From Sulfolobales archaeon (GTDB taxonomy: Archaea; Thermoproteota; Thermoprotei_A; Sulfolobales; NBVN01): DNA of 50,928 nt. Below are positions 25,069-33,261 of the stretch, one piece after another. The stretch's first letter is position 1; the number at the start of each line of letters is the position of its first letter. The stretch is from assembly GCA_025058345.1 (NCBI GenBank), contig JANXEN010000004.1, positions 1-50,928 of the forward strand. The letters are read 5' to 3'. The translations under genes were made by a program, and so were the position numbers. Under the pieces are notes generated by a model. The model worked only from the letters and a program-made list of their open reading frames with translations. It searched no databases and was not told the origin of the DNA.

Positions 25069-26082
25069 GTACTAGTTGATAGGTATGGGAGGCAGTTACT
25101 TAATGCAAGGCTAGTAATTACATTAAGGTGTAATTTCCGGTGTATATTCTGCCATCGTGAAAACTCACAGAAACCATTTGTTGAAGAGTTAAATAGTGAT
25201 GAGTTAAGCATTGTGGTAGAGGCGCTTGCTAAAGCCGGTATAAGGAAGTATAAGGTAACTGGTGGTGAACCGCTTATGCGGGATAACGTTGTTGAGATAG
25301 TTAAAATTCTGAGGGATTATGGGGAGGCTGAGGACATCTCGATGACTACTAATGGTTTCTTCCTTAAAGAACGTATTAATGAGTTAGTAGGTGTAGGCCT
25401 TAATAGGGTTAACGTCAGTTTACACTCTCTGAAACCGGAGAGGTTTGAATTTATAACAGGAGTTAATGGATTAGCGAAAGTTACTTCAGGTATTAAAGAG
25501 GCAGTTAATTACGATTTGAATAAAGTTAAGGTAAATTTCGTTGCATTGAAAGGAATTAACGATGATGAGATATTGGATATTATTAAGTTTGCGGAAGGGT
25601 TAGGAGTACATGTCCAGTTAATAGAATTACATCCTGTCGGAAGGGGGAAGAACGTCTTCACAGATTACCACACATCATTAGGAAGTACTTTAAAGTATTT
25701 ACACGACAATTCTTCTAGGGTCATGATTAGAGGTGAACTACATAATAGACCTATCTTCCTTTTACCAAGTGGAATTACTGTTGAGGTCGTCAGACCGGTA
25801 TTAAATCCTATTTTCTGCGCTGGATGTAGCAGGATTAGAGTTGCACCTGACGGTGGGTTAATGCCTTGTTTAAATAGCGATCTGAAGTTCTCTACCGCTG
25901 ATTTAATTAAAGGTAGTGGAAGTAGGTATCAAAAAGTAAGTGGGGTATTAGATGTAATTTTAAAGGTAAACAACGTTAGGAAGCCCCATACTTTATGGCC
26001 GTTGAAGGGGGAAGTTGATTTAGAGTATTTAAATATTGTTAAATTAGGTGGTTTCTCTAAGAAATTTAGATTAACGCAATAA
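25069..26082 (+). CDS. moaA: GTP 3',8-cyclase MoaA (radical SAM), no canonical start codon
   Basis: The protein reads VLVDRYGRQLLNARLVITLRCNFRCIFCHREN in its first part, so the radical SAM CxxxCxxC cluster is upstream of the first ATG (25213), which cannot be the start. The C-terminal cluster motif is FCAGCSRIRVAPDGGLMPC, and TGGEPLMRD and TTNGF are also present. A stop at 25051-25053 limits the gene. The family's Met aligns with GTA at 25069; no ATG, GTG or TTG lies between that stop and the core. ACG 25066 or GTA 25069 would be needed. From 25069 it is 337 residues, a normal MoaA length. It starts molybdopterin synthesis from GTP. Confidence 0.85.
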   Translation, partial: VLVDRYGRQLLNARLVITLRCNFRCIFCHRENSQKPFVEELNSDELSIVVEALAKAGIRKYKVTGGEPLMRDNVVEIVKILRDYGEAEDISMTTNGFFLKERINELVGVGLNRVNVSLHSLKPERFEFITGVNGLAKVTSGIKEAVNYDLNKVKVNFVALKGINDDEILDIIKFAEGLGVHVQLIELHPVGRGKNVFTDYHTSLGSTLKYLHDNSSRVMIRGELHNRPIFLLPSGITVEVVRPVLNPIFCAGCSRIRVAPDGGLMPCLNSDLKFSTADLIKGSGSRYQKVSGVLDVILKVNNVRKPHTLWPLKGEVDLEYLNIVKLGGFSKKFRLTQ

Positions 26083-26120
26083 CGATTTAACCCAAACATT
26101 CAGTAATGGTCGGTGAGTGT

Positions 26121-27080
26121 ATGGAGGCATTAGTTACCGGCGGTGCTGGATTCATAGGATCCTACGTTGTTGAAGAGTTAGTGAAAAGAGGACTTAATGT
26201 GCGGGTTATCGATAATTTAAGCTCAGGTAATTATGAGTATATTAAAGGATTTGTCGAGAAGCGCGTTATTGAATTCTATAATGTAGATCTAAAAACGTTT
26301 AACGATAAGTTAGTGTCAATCTTTGAAGGTGTGGATGTAGTCTATCATTTAGCGGCAAATCCTGAAGTGAGGGTATCGGTCAGTGAGCCAAGAACTCACT
26401 TCAACGAGAATGTGCTGGCATCATTTAACGTGTTAGAGGCATGTAGATTAAGCAAGGTGAAGTTATTAGTCTTTACTAGTAGTAGCACTGTATACGGCGA
26501 TGCTAAGTTAATACCAACACCTGAGGACTACACTCCACTAGAGCCTATCTCTGTTTATGGAGCTAGTAAATTAGCTGTAGAAAACCTAATAATCACATAT
26601 AGCAAACTCTACGGCATTAAAGGTTTGATATTGAGGTTAGCCAATATAGTAGGGGGTAGGCAGACCCATGGTGTTATAGTAGATTTTATAAAGAAATTAA
26701 GGAAAGATGGTAGGAAGCTGGAAGTCTTAGGTGATGGGAGGCAGAAGAAAAGTTACTTACACATAACTGATTTCATAGCCGCATTAAACGTAGCTATTGA
26801 GTACTTACTTGAATCAAGTAATAATTACGAAATATTTAATTTAGGTAATAACGATTGGATAGAAGTTGATGAGATAGCTAAGGAAGTTGTAGATGGGCTT
26901 GGTTTAAAGCATGTGGAGTTACATCACCTAAACATAACTTCAGACGGTAGGGGTTGGGTCGGTGACGTAAAATTTATGCTATTAGCAATTGATAAGATCT
27001 CTAAATTAGGCTGGAAGCCAAGGTTAACTTCAAGAGATGCTATAAGGCATACCGTCAACGACTTAGTTAAGATTCTTTAA
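26121..27080 (+). CDS. NAD-dependent sugar-nucleotide epimerase (GalE-like)
   Basis: A 319-residue extended short-chain dehydrogenase from ATG 26121 (MEALVTGGAGFIGSYVV), with GGTGAG upstream; ATG 26106 would add five residues. The NAD site is TGGAGFIGS, the catalytic Ser-Tyr-Lys set is in FTSSSTVYG and YGASKLAVEN (~YxxxK), and LRLANIVG follows. It likely epimerises or otherwise changes UDP- or dTDP-hexoses for glycan synthesis. No glycosyltransferases surround it, so the sugar is open. It starts about 40 bases after moaA. Confidence 0.88.
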   Translation: MEALVTGGAGFIGSYVVEELVKRGLNVRVIDNLSSGNYEYIKGFVEKRVIEFYNVDLKTFNDKLVSIFEGVDVVYHLAANPEVRVSVSEPRTHFNENVLASFNVLEACRLSKVKLLVFTSSSTVYGDAKLIPTPEDYTPLEPISVYGASKLAVENLIITYSKLYGIKGLILRLANIVGGRQTHGVIVDFIKKLRKDGRKLEVLGDGRQKKSYLHITDFIAALNVAIEYLLESSNNYEIFNLGNNDWIEVDEIAKEVVDGLGLKHVELHHLNITSDGRGWVGDVKFMLLAIDKISKLGWKPRLTSRDAIRHTVNDLVKIL

Positions 27081-27156
27081 ACATATTTATAATATTTAAA
27101 AATTATAGAAATTTATAGTTTATCACATATTATAAAAATAAATAGGTTAGAACAGT

Positions 27157-27166
27157 GATTTATAAT
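27157..27166 (+). promoter_or_regulatory. TATA box of the membrane pyrophosphatase gene
   Basis: GATTTATAAT is 47-56 bases before ATG 27213, which itself has GGTGAT at the right spacing, so the mRNA probably has a short leader. The 110-base gap before hppA is very AT-rich with several further TATA-like runs (for example near 27082-27100). Confidence 0.45.
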
Positions 27167-27212
27167 GTTAGGCTTTTAAGACCTACTTTAATTGGGTATT
27201 GGTGATATCGTA

Positions 27213-29267
27213 ATGATCGAGATAGCTTTAATCGTTGGTTTAGTCGCTATAGTATATGCGTTACTACTGATCTTTGAGATCTTTAAAATACCTCCAGGAG
27301 AAGGTAAGATGGTTGAGATATCTGAATTTATTAAGGAGGGCGCCTCTGCATATCTTAAAAGACAATACGGTATCATAATTTCTATAGCTTTAATTATAGC
27401 TGTGGGGGTAGCTGTAATATCTTACAGGTTGGCTATATCCTACGTTCTTGGAGCATTATCATCTACTTTAGCCGGTTTTGTAGGGATGTATGTTGCAGTA
27501 AACTCTAATGTCCGAACTACTTACGTTGCTAAGGCTTTTGGTTTGAGTCGTGCTCTTAGCGTAGCATTTAAAGGCGGCTCTGTCATGGGGATAATGGTTG
27601 TTGGTGTTGGGACCTTAATGATAGCTCTTCAGTACATCGCCTATGGCGGCTCTCTCGAAATTATTAACGATATTATAGGGTATAGTTTCGGAGCTAGTAC
27701 GGTTGCGTTGTTCGCTAGGGTTGGTGGTGGCATATATACTAAGGCAGCTGATATAGGAGCTGATTTAGTTGGTAAAGTAGAGCAGGGGATTCCCGAAGAT
27801 GATCCACGAAATCCTGGTGTAATAGCTGATAATGTAGGTGATAATGTGGGAGATGTAGCCGGTATGGGCGCCGACCTCTTCGAATCATACGTTGGTGCCA
27901 TAATCTCAACTATGGTTATAGCAGCAACTACTTTAGCAGCTAGTAACGCTATTTCCTGGGCATTATGTCCATTAATAATATCTTCAGCTGGTATAATTGC
28001 CTCTATACTAGTTACTTTTGTGGTTAGGGTTAAGGAAGGCGGTGACCCTTCAAGACCTCTAACATTAGCAAGTGTTATAGGGTCTATCATCATTGCTTTA
28101 ATATCATATCCAATAACGGCCTATATGTTGGGATCTGATGTAGGTGTTAGGGTGTGGACTGTTATTGTAATAGGTTTAGTTGCTGGAGTTGTGATAGGAT
28201 TGACCTCAGATTACTTCACAAATAAGGATAAACCACCTGTCTCTAAAGTTGCTATGATGTCTCAAATGGGTCCGGCGCTAACCATTCTCAGCGGCTTCTC
28301 ATACGGATTTCTAAGTACAGCTATTCCGGCTCTAGGGGTTGCAATCGCAGAACTCCTGTCTTTCTATATACTTTACTCGTACGGGGGATTCTGGTACGGA
28401 ATTTATGGCGTTGCTTTAGCTGCTGTAGGTATGTTATCTCTTACTGGGATCGTTGTATCGGCCGACGCCTACGGCCCAATCACCGATAACGCAGCGGGCA
28501 TTGCTGAACAAGCAGGTTTAGGTGATGAGGTCAGGGCTATAACCGATAAGCTGGATTCGGCTGGAAATACTATGAAGTCCATATCTAAGGGGTTCGCAAT
28601 AGGGTCAGCAGCACTTACAGCATTAGCTTTCCTAGCTGCGTACTCAAGTAAATTAGGTCTCTCAATAACGGATATCAAGATTAACCTCTCTCTAATAGAT
28701 CCTACCGTCCTCTCCGGATCTTTTATAGGTGTAGCTCTTCCAGCTCTATTCGTCGCATTAGTTGTGATGGCAGTTAGCGATGCAGCATTCGTACTTATAG
28801 ACGAAATTAGAAGGCAGTTTAAAGAGAGGCCTGGGATCATGGAATTTAAAGAAAAACCGGATTATGGGCGGGTAGTAGCTATAGTCACTTCTGCCGCTAT
28901 TAAAAAACTTATACTACCAGGAGCAGTTGCAATAATATCGCCTTTAGTGGTGGGCTTTATATTAGGTCCATATGCTTTAGGAGGTATGTTATTTTCATCA
29001 ATAATTACTGGCTTGTTACTAGGTTTGTTCCAAGGGAATGTGGGAAATACTTGGGATAACGCTAAGAAACATATTGAAGAAGGTAAATATGGAGGAAAGG
29101 GGAGTGAAGCACATAAAGCTGCTGTTATAGGTGATACTGTAGGGGATCCACTTAAAGATGCTTCAGGACCTTCGATTAACATACTCATAAAGTTGATGAG
29201 TGTGGTCTCACTGGTTTTCATAGTATACATAGTTAACTATAATTTACTTGGAGCAATTCTCCGTTAA
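27213..29267 (+). CDS. hppA: Membrane-bound proton-pumping pyrophosphatase
   Basis: A 684-residue protein from ATG 27213 (MIEIALIVGL), with 16 expected membrane helices. Substrate-binding motifs are KAADIGADLVGKVEQGIPEDDPRNP, IADNVGDNVGDVAGMGADLFESY, AYGPITDNAAGIAE and DTVGDPLKDASGPS. The segment GNTMKSISKGFAIGS has lysine where K+-dependent enzymes have alanine, which predicts the K+-independent, H+-pumping type. Hydrolysis of pyrophosphate from biosynthesis would energise the membrane. TTG 27192 in frame is a weaker start. Confidence 0.96.
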   Translation: MIEIALIVGLVAIVYALLLIFEIFKIPPGEGKMVEISEFIKEGASAYLKRQYGIIISIALIIAVGVAVISYRLAISYVLGALSSTLAGFVGMYVAVNSNVRTTYVAKAFGLSRALSVAFKGGSVMGIMVVGVGTLMIALQYIAYGGSLEIINDIIGYSFGASTVALFARVGGGIYTKAADIGADLVGKVEQGIPEDDPRNPGVIADNVGDNVGDVAGMGADLFESYVGAIISTMVIAATTLAASNAISWALCPLIISSAGIIASILVTFVVRVKEGGDPSRPLTLASVIGSIIIALISYPITAYMLGSDVGVRVWTVIVIGLVAGVVIGLTSDYFTNKDKPPVSKVAMMSQMGPALTILSGFSYGFLSTAIPALGVAIAELLSFYILYSYGGFWYGIYGVALAAVGMLSLTGIVVSADAYGPITDNAAGIAEQAGLGDEVRAITDKLDSAGNTMKSISKGFAIGSAALTALAFLAAYSSKLGLSITDIKINLSLIDPTVLSGSFIGVALPALFVALVVMAVSDAAFVLIDEIRRQFKERPGIMEFKEKPDYGRVVAIVTSAAIKKLILPGAVAIISPLVVGFILGPYALGGMLFSSIITGLLLGLFQGNVGNTWDNAKKHIEEGKYGGKGSEAHKAAVIGDTVGDPLKDASGPSINILIKLMSVVSLVFIVYIVNYNLLGAILR

Positions 29268-29328
29268 TGTCGGCTATGGCATTAAAAACACCTAAAATAT
29301 TTTATAACTTAATTTATACGGTTGAGTA

Positions 29329-30771
29329 ATGCTGTACATGGTAAAGGTATGTGGAGAAATACCTATAAAGTCACATAGGACTAGGCCTAGATTTGAAAAC
29401 AGATTAGTTAATAATATTAAGGAAGCGTTAACCAGGGTAGGGATTAGATATAATTATGTTAGAGTTTCTGGCGGTGTTGTGTACTTAGATTGCGAAGATG
29501 GTGCCGAGGGGGTAATTAAGGAGGTTTTCGGCGTACATAAAGTATGTAAAGTGACTAAACACACCTTTAGTGGATTGGACGACATAGTTAGTTATTGCGA
29601 ATCCTCCTTCAAGGATTTAGTTTCAGGAAAGAAGTTTGCAGTGAGGGTTAAGAGGGTTGGGGAACACAGTTTCTCATCACTTGACGTAGCTAGGGAGGTG
29701 GGGAACGTATTGAAGAAGTACTCCAGTGGTGTAGATTTAGATAACCCAGAAGTTGAAGTAAACATAGAGATTAAGGGCAATGAGCTATACGTCATTCATG
29801 AATGTATTTCAGGAGTTGATGGATTACCTATAGGTGTTGAAGGTAGGGTTTTAATGTTAGTTTCAGGTGGCTACGACTCCGCTGTAGCTTCCTGGTTGAT
29901 AGCTAAGAGAGGTGTTGAGGTCGATTTTCTTCACTACATGATGGGTAGTTACGATAATTTAATTAGATCTGTTAAAGTAATTAAAAACTTAGGCATGAAG
30001 TTATACGGCTATCGTCCTAAAATATACTTAATTGATTTAAGTTCAGTCGTTAGCTACATATTGAAGGGTGTTAGGAGGGATTACAGTCAAGTCGTATTGC
30101 GGAGGTTCATGTATTTGATATCTATGGAATTAGCAGCTAGGTACGGCTACGATGCTTTAGGGACTGGTGAGTCCGTAGGGCAGACATCATCGCAAACACT
30201 TAAAAACATTAAAGTAATAGAGGAAAGTCTGCCGAACACCCATAGATTACCTATCTTAAGGCCTCTGATTTCTATGGATAAAGACGAGATTATTAAGTTC
30301 AGCAAGAAGTTAGGTACTTACGAAGAATCTTCTAAGGTCTTAGAGTTGTGCGCCATAACTTCTGGGCCCGTAACCACTCATGCCGACTTAAGCATTTTGA
30401 TTGAAGAATCATCGAAGATAGGTGATGACGTTGTAGCGAAATTATTAGAGTCCGTTAGGATTTACGACCTTATAGAGATGGATGCCTATGAGGTTTTGAA
30501 GGACCTTACGCTTGAGTTAGACCATATCCCAGATGAAGCCCTAGTTATTGACGTTAGAGATAAGAAGGATTTCGAACGTTGGCACTACCCAAATGCGTTA
30601 AGTATCTATGACATAGACCCCTCAGCAATTCCTAAGGACGTACCAGTTCTGATATACTGCGATAATGGTCAGGTAAGTAGTGTTTGGGCGTCAACACTTA
30701 GAGCTAAAGGTGTTAAGGCATTCAGTTTAAGGGGCGGTTTAGGTACTGCTAAATCATGTAGTAGGACTTAA
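29329..30771 (+). CDS. thiI: tRNA 4-thiouridine synthase ThiI with C-terminal rhodanese domain
   Basis: A 480-residue protein. Residues ~60-165 form the THUMP domain, the PP-loop SGGYDS is at 179-184, and LGTGESVGQTSSQTL lies near 277. Cys341 (ELCAITSGP) matches E. coli Cys344. Residues ~395-480 form a rhodanese domain (ALVIDVRDKKDFERWHYPNA) with Cys444 in LIYCDNGQVSS at the place of E. coli Cys456. ThiI adenylates U8 of tRNA and transfers sulfur. In E. coli the two cysteines cycle through a disulfide; their conservation suggests the same route. Many archaeal ThiI proteins lack this domain. Confidence 0.93.
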   Translation: MLYMVKVCGEIPIKSHRTRPRFENRLVNNIKEALTRVGIRYNYVRVSGGVVYLDCEDGAEGVIKEVFGVHKVCKVTKHTFSGLDDIVSYCESSFKDLVSGKKFAVRVKRVGEHSFSSLDVAREVGNVLKKYSSGVDLDNPEVEVNIEIKGNELYVIHECISGVDGLPIGVEGRVLMLVSGGYDSAVASWLIAKRGVEVDFLHYMMGSYDNLIRSVKVIKNLGMKLYGYRPKIYLIDLSSVVSYILKGVRRDYSQVVLRRFMYLISMELAARYGYDALGTGESVGQTSSQTLKNIKVIEESLPNTHRLPILRPLISMDKDEIIKFSKKLGTYEESSKVLELCAITSGPVTTHADLSILIEESSKIGDDVVAKLLESVRIYDLIEMDAYEVLKDLTLELDHIPDEALVIDVRDKKDFERWHYPNALSIYDIDPSAIPKDVPVLIYCDNGQVSSVWASTLRAKGVKAFSLRGGLGTAKSCSRT

Positions 30772-30827
30772 TTTTTATAATCGTTTATAAGCCCTTACAT
30801 AATACCCATTAATCATGGGGGAGCTAA

Positions 30828-31373
30828 GTGTATGGTGAAGAGTTAGAGAACCTCAGTATATTTATTCAAACGTTAAATGGAGGAAGCTCTTTAGCTCCTT
30901 GGGTACCTACTCGAGATGAACTCCTTCCATACATAATGAATTTAGCAAAGATTAAGTCAGGCGACATCTTCTACGACCTGGGCTGCGGTGATGGTAGAAT
31001 AGTTATTGAGGCTGCTTTACGCGGCGCCAAAGGTGTGTGTGTTGAAGTCAATAAGGAGCTAATCTCTAGAGCTGAGGAAAAAGCTAAAAAATTAGGAGTG
31101 TTCGATAAGATAGTTTTCATTAACGACGACTTCTTTAACGTTGTGTTAAGTGATGCAACAGTAATATACATGTATCTACTGACGTCTGTAAATAAGATGT
31201 TAAAGCCTAAGTTAAGTAGGGAGATTAAGATAGGTACACGTGTGGTGACGTTAGATTTCGAAATCCCTGGTTGGAAGCCCGTTCACGTAGTTAGGGTGTC
31301 GCTTGGATACAGAGAAGCCACCCTATACCTATATATTAAGGGCGTTTCAGATATCTACGACTTAAACATATAA
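30828..31373 (+). CDS. aKMT-like protein-lysine methyltransferase
   Basis: A 181-residue class I methyltransferase. The SAM site is FYDLGCGDGRIVIEAA (~45). The order WVPTRDELL, CVEVNKELI, NDDFFNV, ATVIYMYLLTSVNKMLKPKL and GTRVVTLDFEIPGWKP matches the archaeal lysine methyltransferase aKMT of Sulfolobales as I remember it. That enzyme methylates many surface lysines with little sequence preference, which may stabilise proteins at high temperature. About 20 residues precede the usual start, so the N-terminus is slightly longer. GTG 30828 is the assumed start. Confidence 0.8.
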   Translation: MYGEELENLSIFIQTLNGGSSLAPWVPTRDELLPYIMNLAKIKSGDIFYDLGCGDGRIVIEAALRGAKGVCVEVNKELISRAEEKAKKLGVFDKIVFINDDFFNVVLSDATVIYMYLLTSVNKMLKPKLSREIKIGTRVVTLDFEIPGWKPVHVVRVSLGYREATLYLYIKGVSDIYDLNI

Positions 31374-31404
31374 GTAATTACTATCTAGCAGTGTTGGTTA
31401 GTTC

Positions 31405-32481
31405 TCACCTACTTATATATGAAGATATTTTACTTATCAGGTCTTCAGAGTCCTTTAAGACATTTTCACGGATAGGTCTAATAAAATCTATTAAATACTT
31501 CGCAACAGTTGATTTCAGGTCTAGTGGGTGTAGAGAGCCTGACACGTAAATCGCCTCTAATTCTCTATAAGTCGTTACTTCTAAAGGTCCTCCATATTTA
31601 CTGGGTCTCTCTATTATGAATTCCTTCGGCTCTTCATAGAACATTATGTATTTGGCTATCTCAAGAATTGGGTTGAATTCAGTCTGCTTAGGTGGGCAGA
31701 AAGCATTCATGACTTTATTCCTTATAGCTTCGTCAGGATCGGTAATGAATATAGCGCTTTCAGGGCGTGACTTACTCATCTTAGCATCTGATAAAGTCTC
31801 ATCTAATTCTTCCTTAGCATCCATCCTACTAGCACCTTGAAGTGATGTGAGGAGTGGGGTGTGTATAGCTATAGGCTTCTTGAAGCCTAATTTCTCCGCC
31901 ACATCTCTAGCCAGCATGTGGGCCTTCCTCTGATCTAAACCCCCTAAAGCAACATCTAAGTCTAAGTAGAAGATATCAGTTACCTGCATCAGTGGGTAGA
32001 TAAGTTTCGAGAAGTCTGTTTCACCCTCCTCACTCTTCCTACCCATTATCGTTAAAGCCCTCTTCACCCTAGCCAATGAGATGGACTTAGCAACTTTAAT
32101 TAAAATACTCCAGTAGTCTTTATCGCTAATTAATTCTTCAGCGTCTACCACCTTAATCCTAGAGACGTCTATTCCGACATTTTTGAGAACGGAGATGACG
32201 TGATTCGCCGCAGCCCTTATTAGGTTTAAGTCCCCACCTAACTTATCATTTATCCAAGCATGCCACGTAGCCTGTAGTAAATACATCTCAATACCAGAAT
32301 TTACTAAATCTCTGTATTTCAAGGCCCATATTAACCAACCTATGTGGAATAAGCCACTTGGTTCGAAACCTAGATAGCCTTTAAGTTTCTCACCACTGAT
32401 TAACTTGTTTCTAAGTTCTTCTAACGTAATTAATTCAACAGCATTTCTGCTAATGAGTTTTACTTTCTCATCTAAATTCAA
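31405..32481 (-). CDS. tyrS: Tyrosyl-tRNA synthetase
   Basis: A 358-residue class I synthetase of the archaeal/eukaryotic TyrRS type. The HIGH motif is GFEPSGLFHIGWLI (~38) and the KMSKS motif is DAKMSKSRPES (~230). YPLMQVTDIFYLDLDVALGGLDQRKAHMLAR is the tyrosine-site signature. It charges tRNA-Tyr. The start is TTG 32481. The gene is convergent with the aKMT gene, and its upstream region holds a guide RNA on the other strand. Confidence 0.93.
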   Translation of the reverse strand: MNLDEKVKLISRNAVELITLEELRNKLISGEKLKGYLGFEPSGLFHIGWLIWALKYRDLVNSGIEMYLLQATWHAWINDKLGGDLNLIRAAANHVISVLKNVGIDVSRIKVVDAEELISDKDYWSILIKVAKSISLARVKRALTIMGRKSEEGETDFSKLIYPLMQVTDIFYLDLDVALGGLDQRKAHMLARDVAEKLGFKKPIAIHTPLLTSLQGASRMDAKEELDETLSDAKMSKSRPESAIFITDPDEAIRNKVMNAFCPPKQTEFNPILEIAKYIMFYEEPKEFIIERPSKYGGPLEVTTYRELEAIYVSGSLHPLDLKSTVAKYLIDFIRPIRENVLKDSEDLISKISSYISR

Positions 32482-32560
32482 AGATTACCACACCATAAAA
32501 CACTAAAACTAAAGGATTAAATTGTTTAATTTATTAGGGATTAGCACCACATCTAATTAG

Positions 32561-32611
32561 GTGATGAGGAAGAGCCGATTATGATCTAATGATGAAGTCA
32601 TCCTCAACTGA
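32561..32611 (+). ncRNA. C/D box guide sRNA
   Basis: The boxes come in order: C GTGATGA (32561-32567), 13-base spacer GGAAGAGCCGATT, D'-like ATGA (32581), four bases, C' ATGATGA (32589-32595), 12-base spacer AGTCATCCTCAA, D CTGA (32608-32611). Spacer lengths are those of archaeal double-guide sRNAs. The first spacer is complementary to TCGGCTCTTCC, a segment conserved in archaeal and eukaryotic large-subunit rRNA (about E. coli 2506-2516, next to the peptidyl-transferase centre). By the five-nucleotide rule it would direct 2'-O-methylation near G2508 if ATGA is the D' box. The second target is not known to me. Boxes are certain; the flanks are not. Confidence 0.75.
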
Positions 32612-32645
32612 CTGCATATCCTGAAATCCGCTTAACCCGTAAAGA

Positions 32646-32657
32646 TTTATTTATAAA
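32646..32657 (+). promoter_or_regulatory. TATA box of the LOG-like gene
   Basis: TTTATTTATAAA lies 32-43 bases before the TTG at 32689 and after the guide RNA, so the protein gene likely has its own promoter. Confidence 0.5.
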
Positions 32658-32688
32658 ACAGTGTATGGGAATATGAGGTACTCCTGAA

Positions 32689-33210
32689 TTGAAATACGTT
32701 GGGATAGCAGCATATAGTGGTGAACCTTCACCTAAATTAATGGAGGATGCTAAGCACTTCATACATATGTTCGCTAGATGTTGCGGAAATGAAAGGGTCG
32801 CTCTAGTCGTAGGTGGGTATTGGGGCTTGATGAAAGTTCTAGTAGATGAGGGTCTTCGATTAGGACTTCCTGTAGTGATTATCCCTCCAATAGAGTTGGA
32901 GAATATTAAATACCCTGAAGGTGCGGTAGTAATTAAGAGCGGAACTTCATACAGGATGAGGAGCATCATACTAGTACGTACCTGCGATGTGTTAGTCGCC
33001 TTAGGAGGTGCTGGGGGGACTTTTCAGGAAATAGTTAGCGCTTATGATGAAGGTAGACCTATATTCGTCTTAGGTGGAAGGGGACTGCCAACAGATAAGG
33101 TTAAGCAACTCGCCCCATATATAGATGATAGGAGGACTTCAAAAATATTTTACACTGAAGCTGTTGATGAATTAGTAAAGGAGGTTTGTAGAGAGTTATG
33201 TCTACATTAA
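32689..33210 (+). CDS. LOG family / TIGR00725-like nucleotide-binding protein
   Basis: A 173-residue Rossmann-like protein. The pattern ALVVGGYWGLMKVLVDEGLRLG, then ALGGAGGTFQEIVSAYDEGRPIFVLGG, is that of the LOG (formerly lysine decarboxylase-like) superfamily, in which GG.GGT.QE contacts the nucleotide. Characterised LOG enzymes release cytokinin bases from nucleoside monophosphates; archaeal substrates are unclear. The start is TTG 32689. It precedes cysS by about 50 bases. Confidence 0.78.
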   Translation: MKYVGIAAYSGEPSPKLMEDAKHFIHMFARCCGNERVALVVGGYWGLMKVLVDEGLRLGLPVVIIPPIELENIKYPEGAVVIKSGTSYRMRSIILVRTCDVLVALGGAGGTFQEIVSAYDEGRPIFVLGGRGLPTDKVKQLAPYIDDRRTSKIFYTEAVDELVKEVCRELCLH

Positions 33211-33261
33211 ACTAAGTTTTTAACCCTCCGACTGCAATGAGATCATAGGTGGTCCCAATTT

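Noticed and set aside
25052-25080. ATG at 25052 as the moaA start with programmed frameshift
   Set aside because: Its frame ends after eight codons and no slippery sequence is visible, so a non-standard start or sequence error is simpler.
32350-32372. GGTTCGAAAC in tyrS, similar to a tRNA T loop
   Set aside because: No acceptor or D arm is found around it, and it encodes conserved TyrRS residues.
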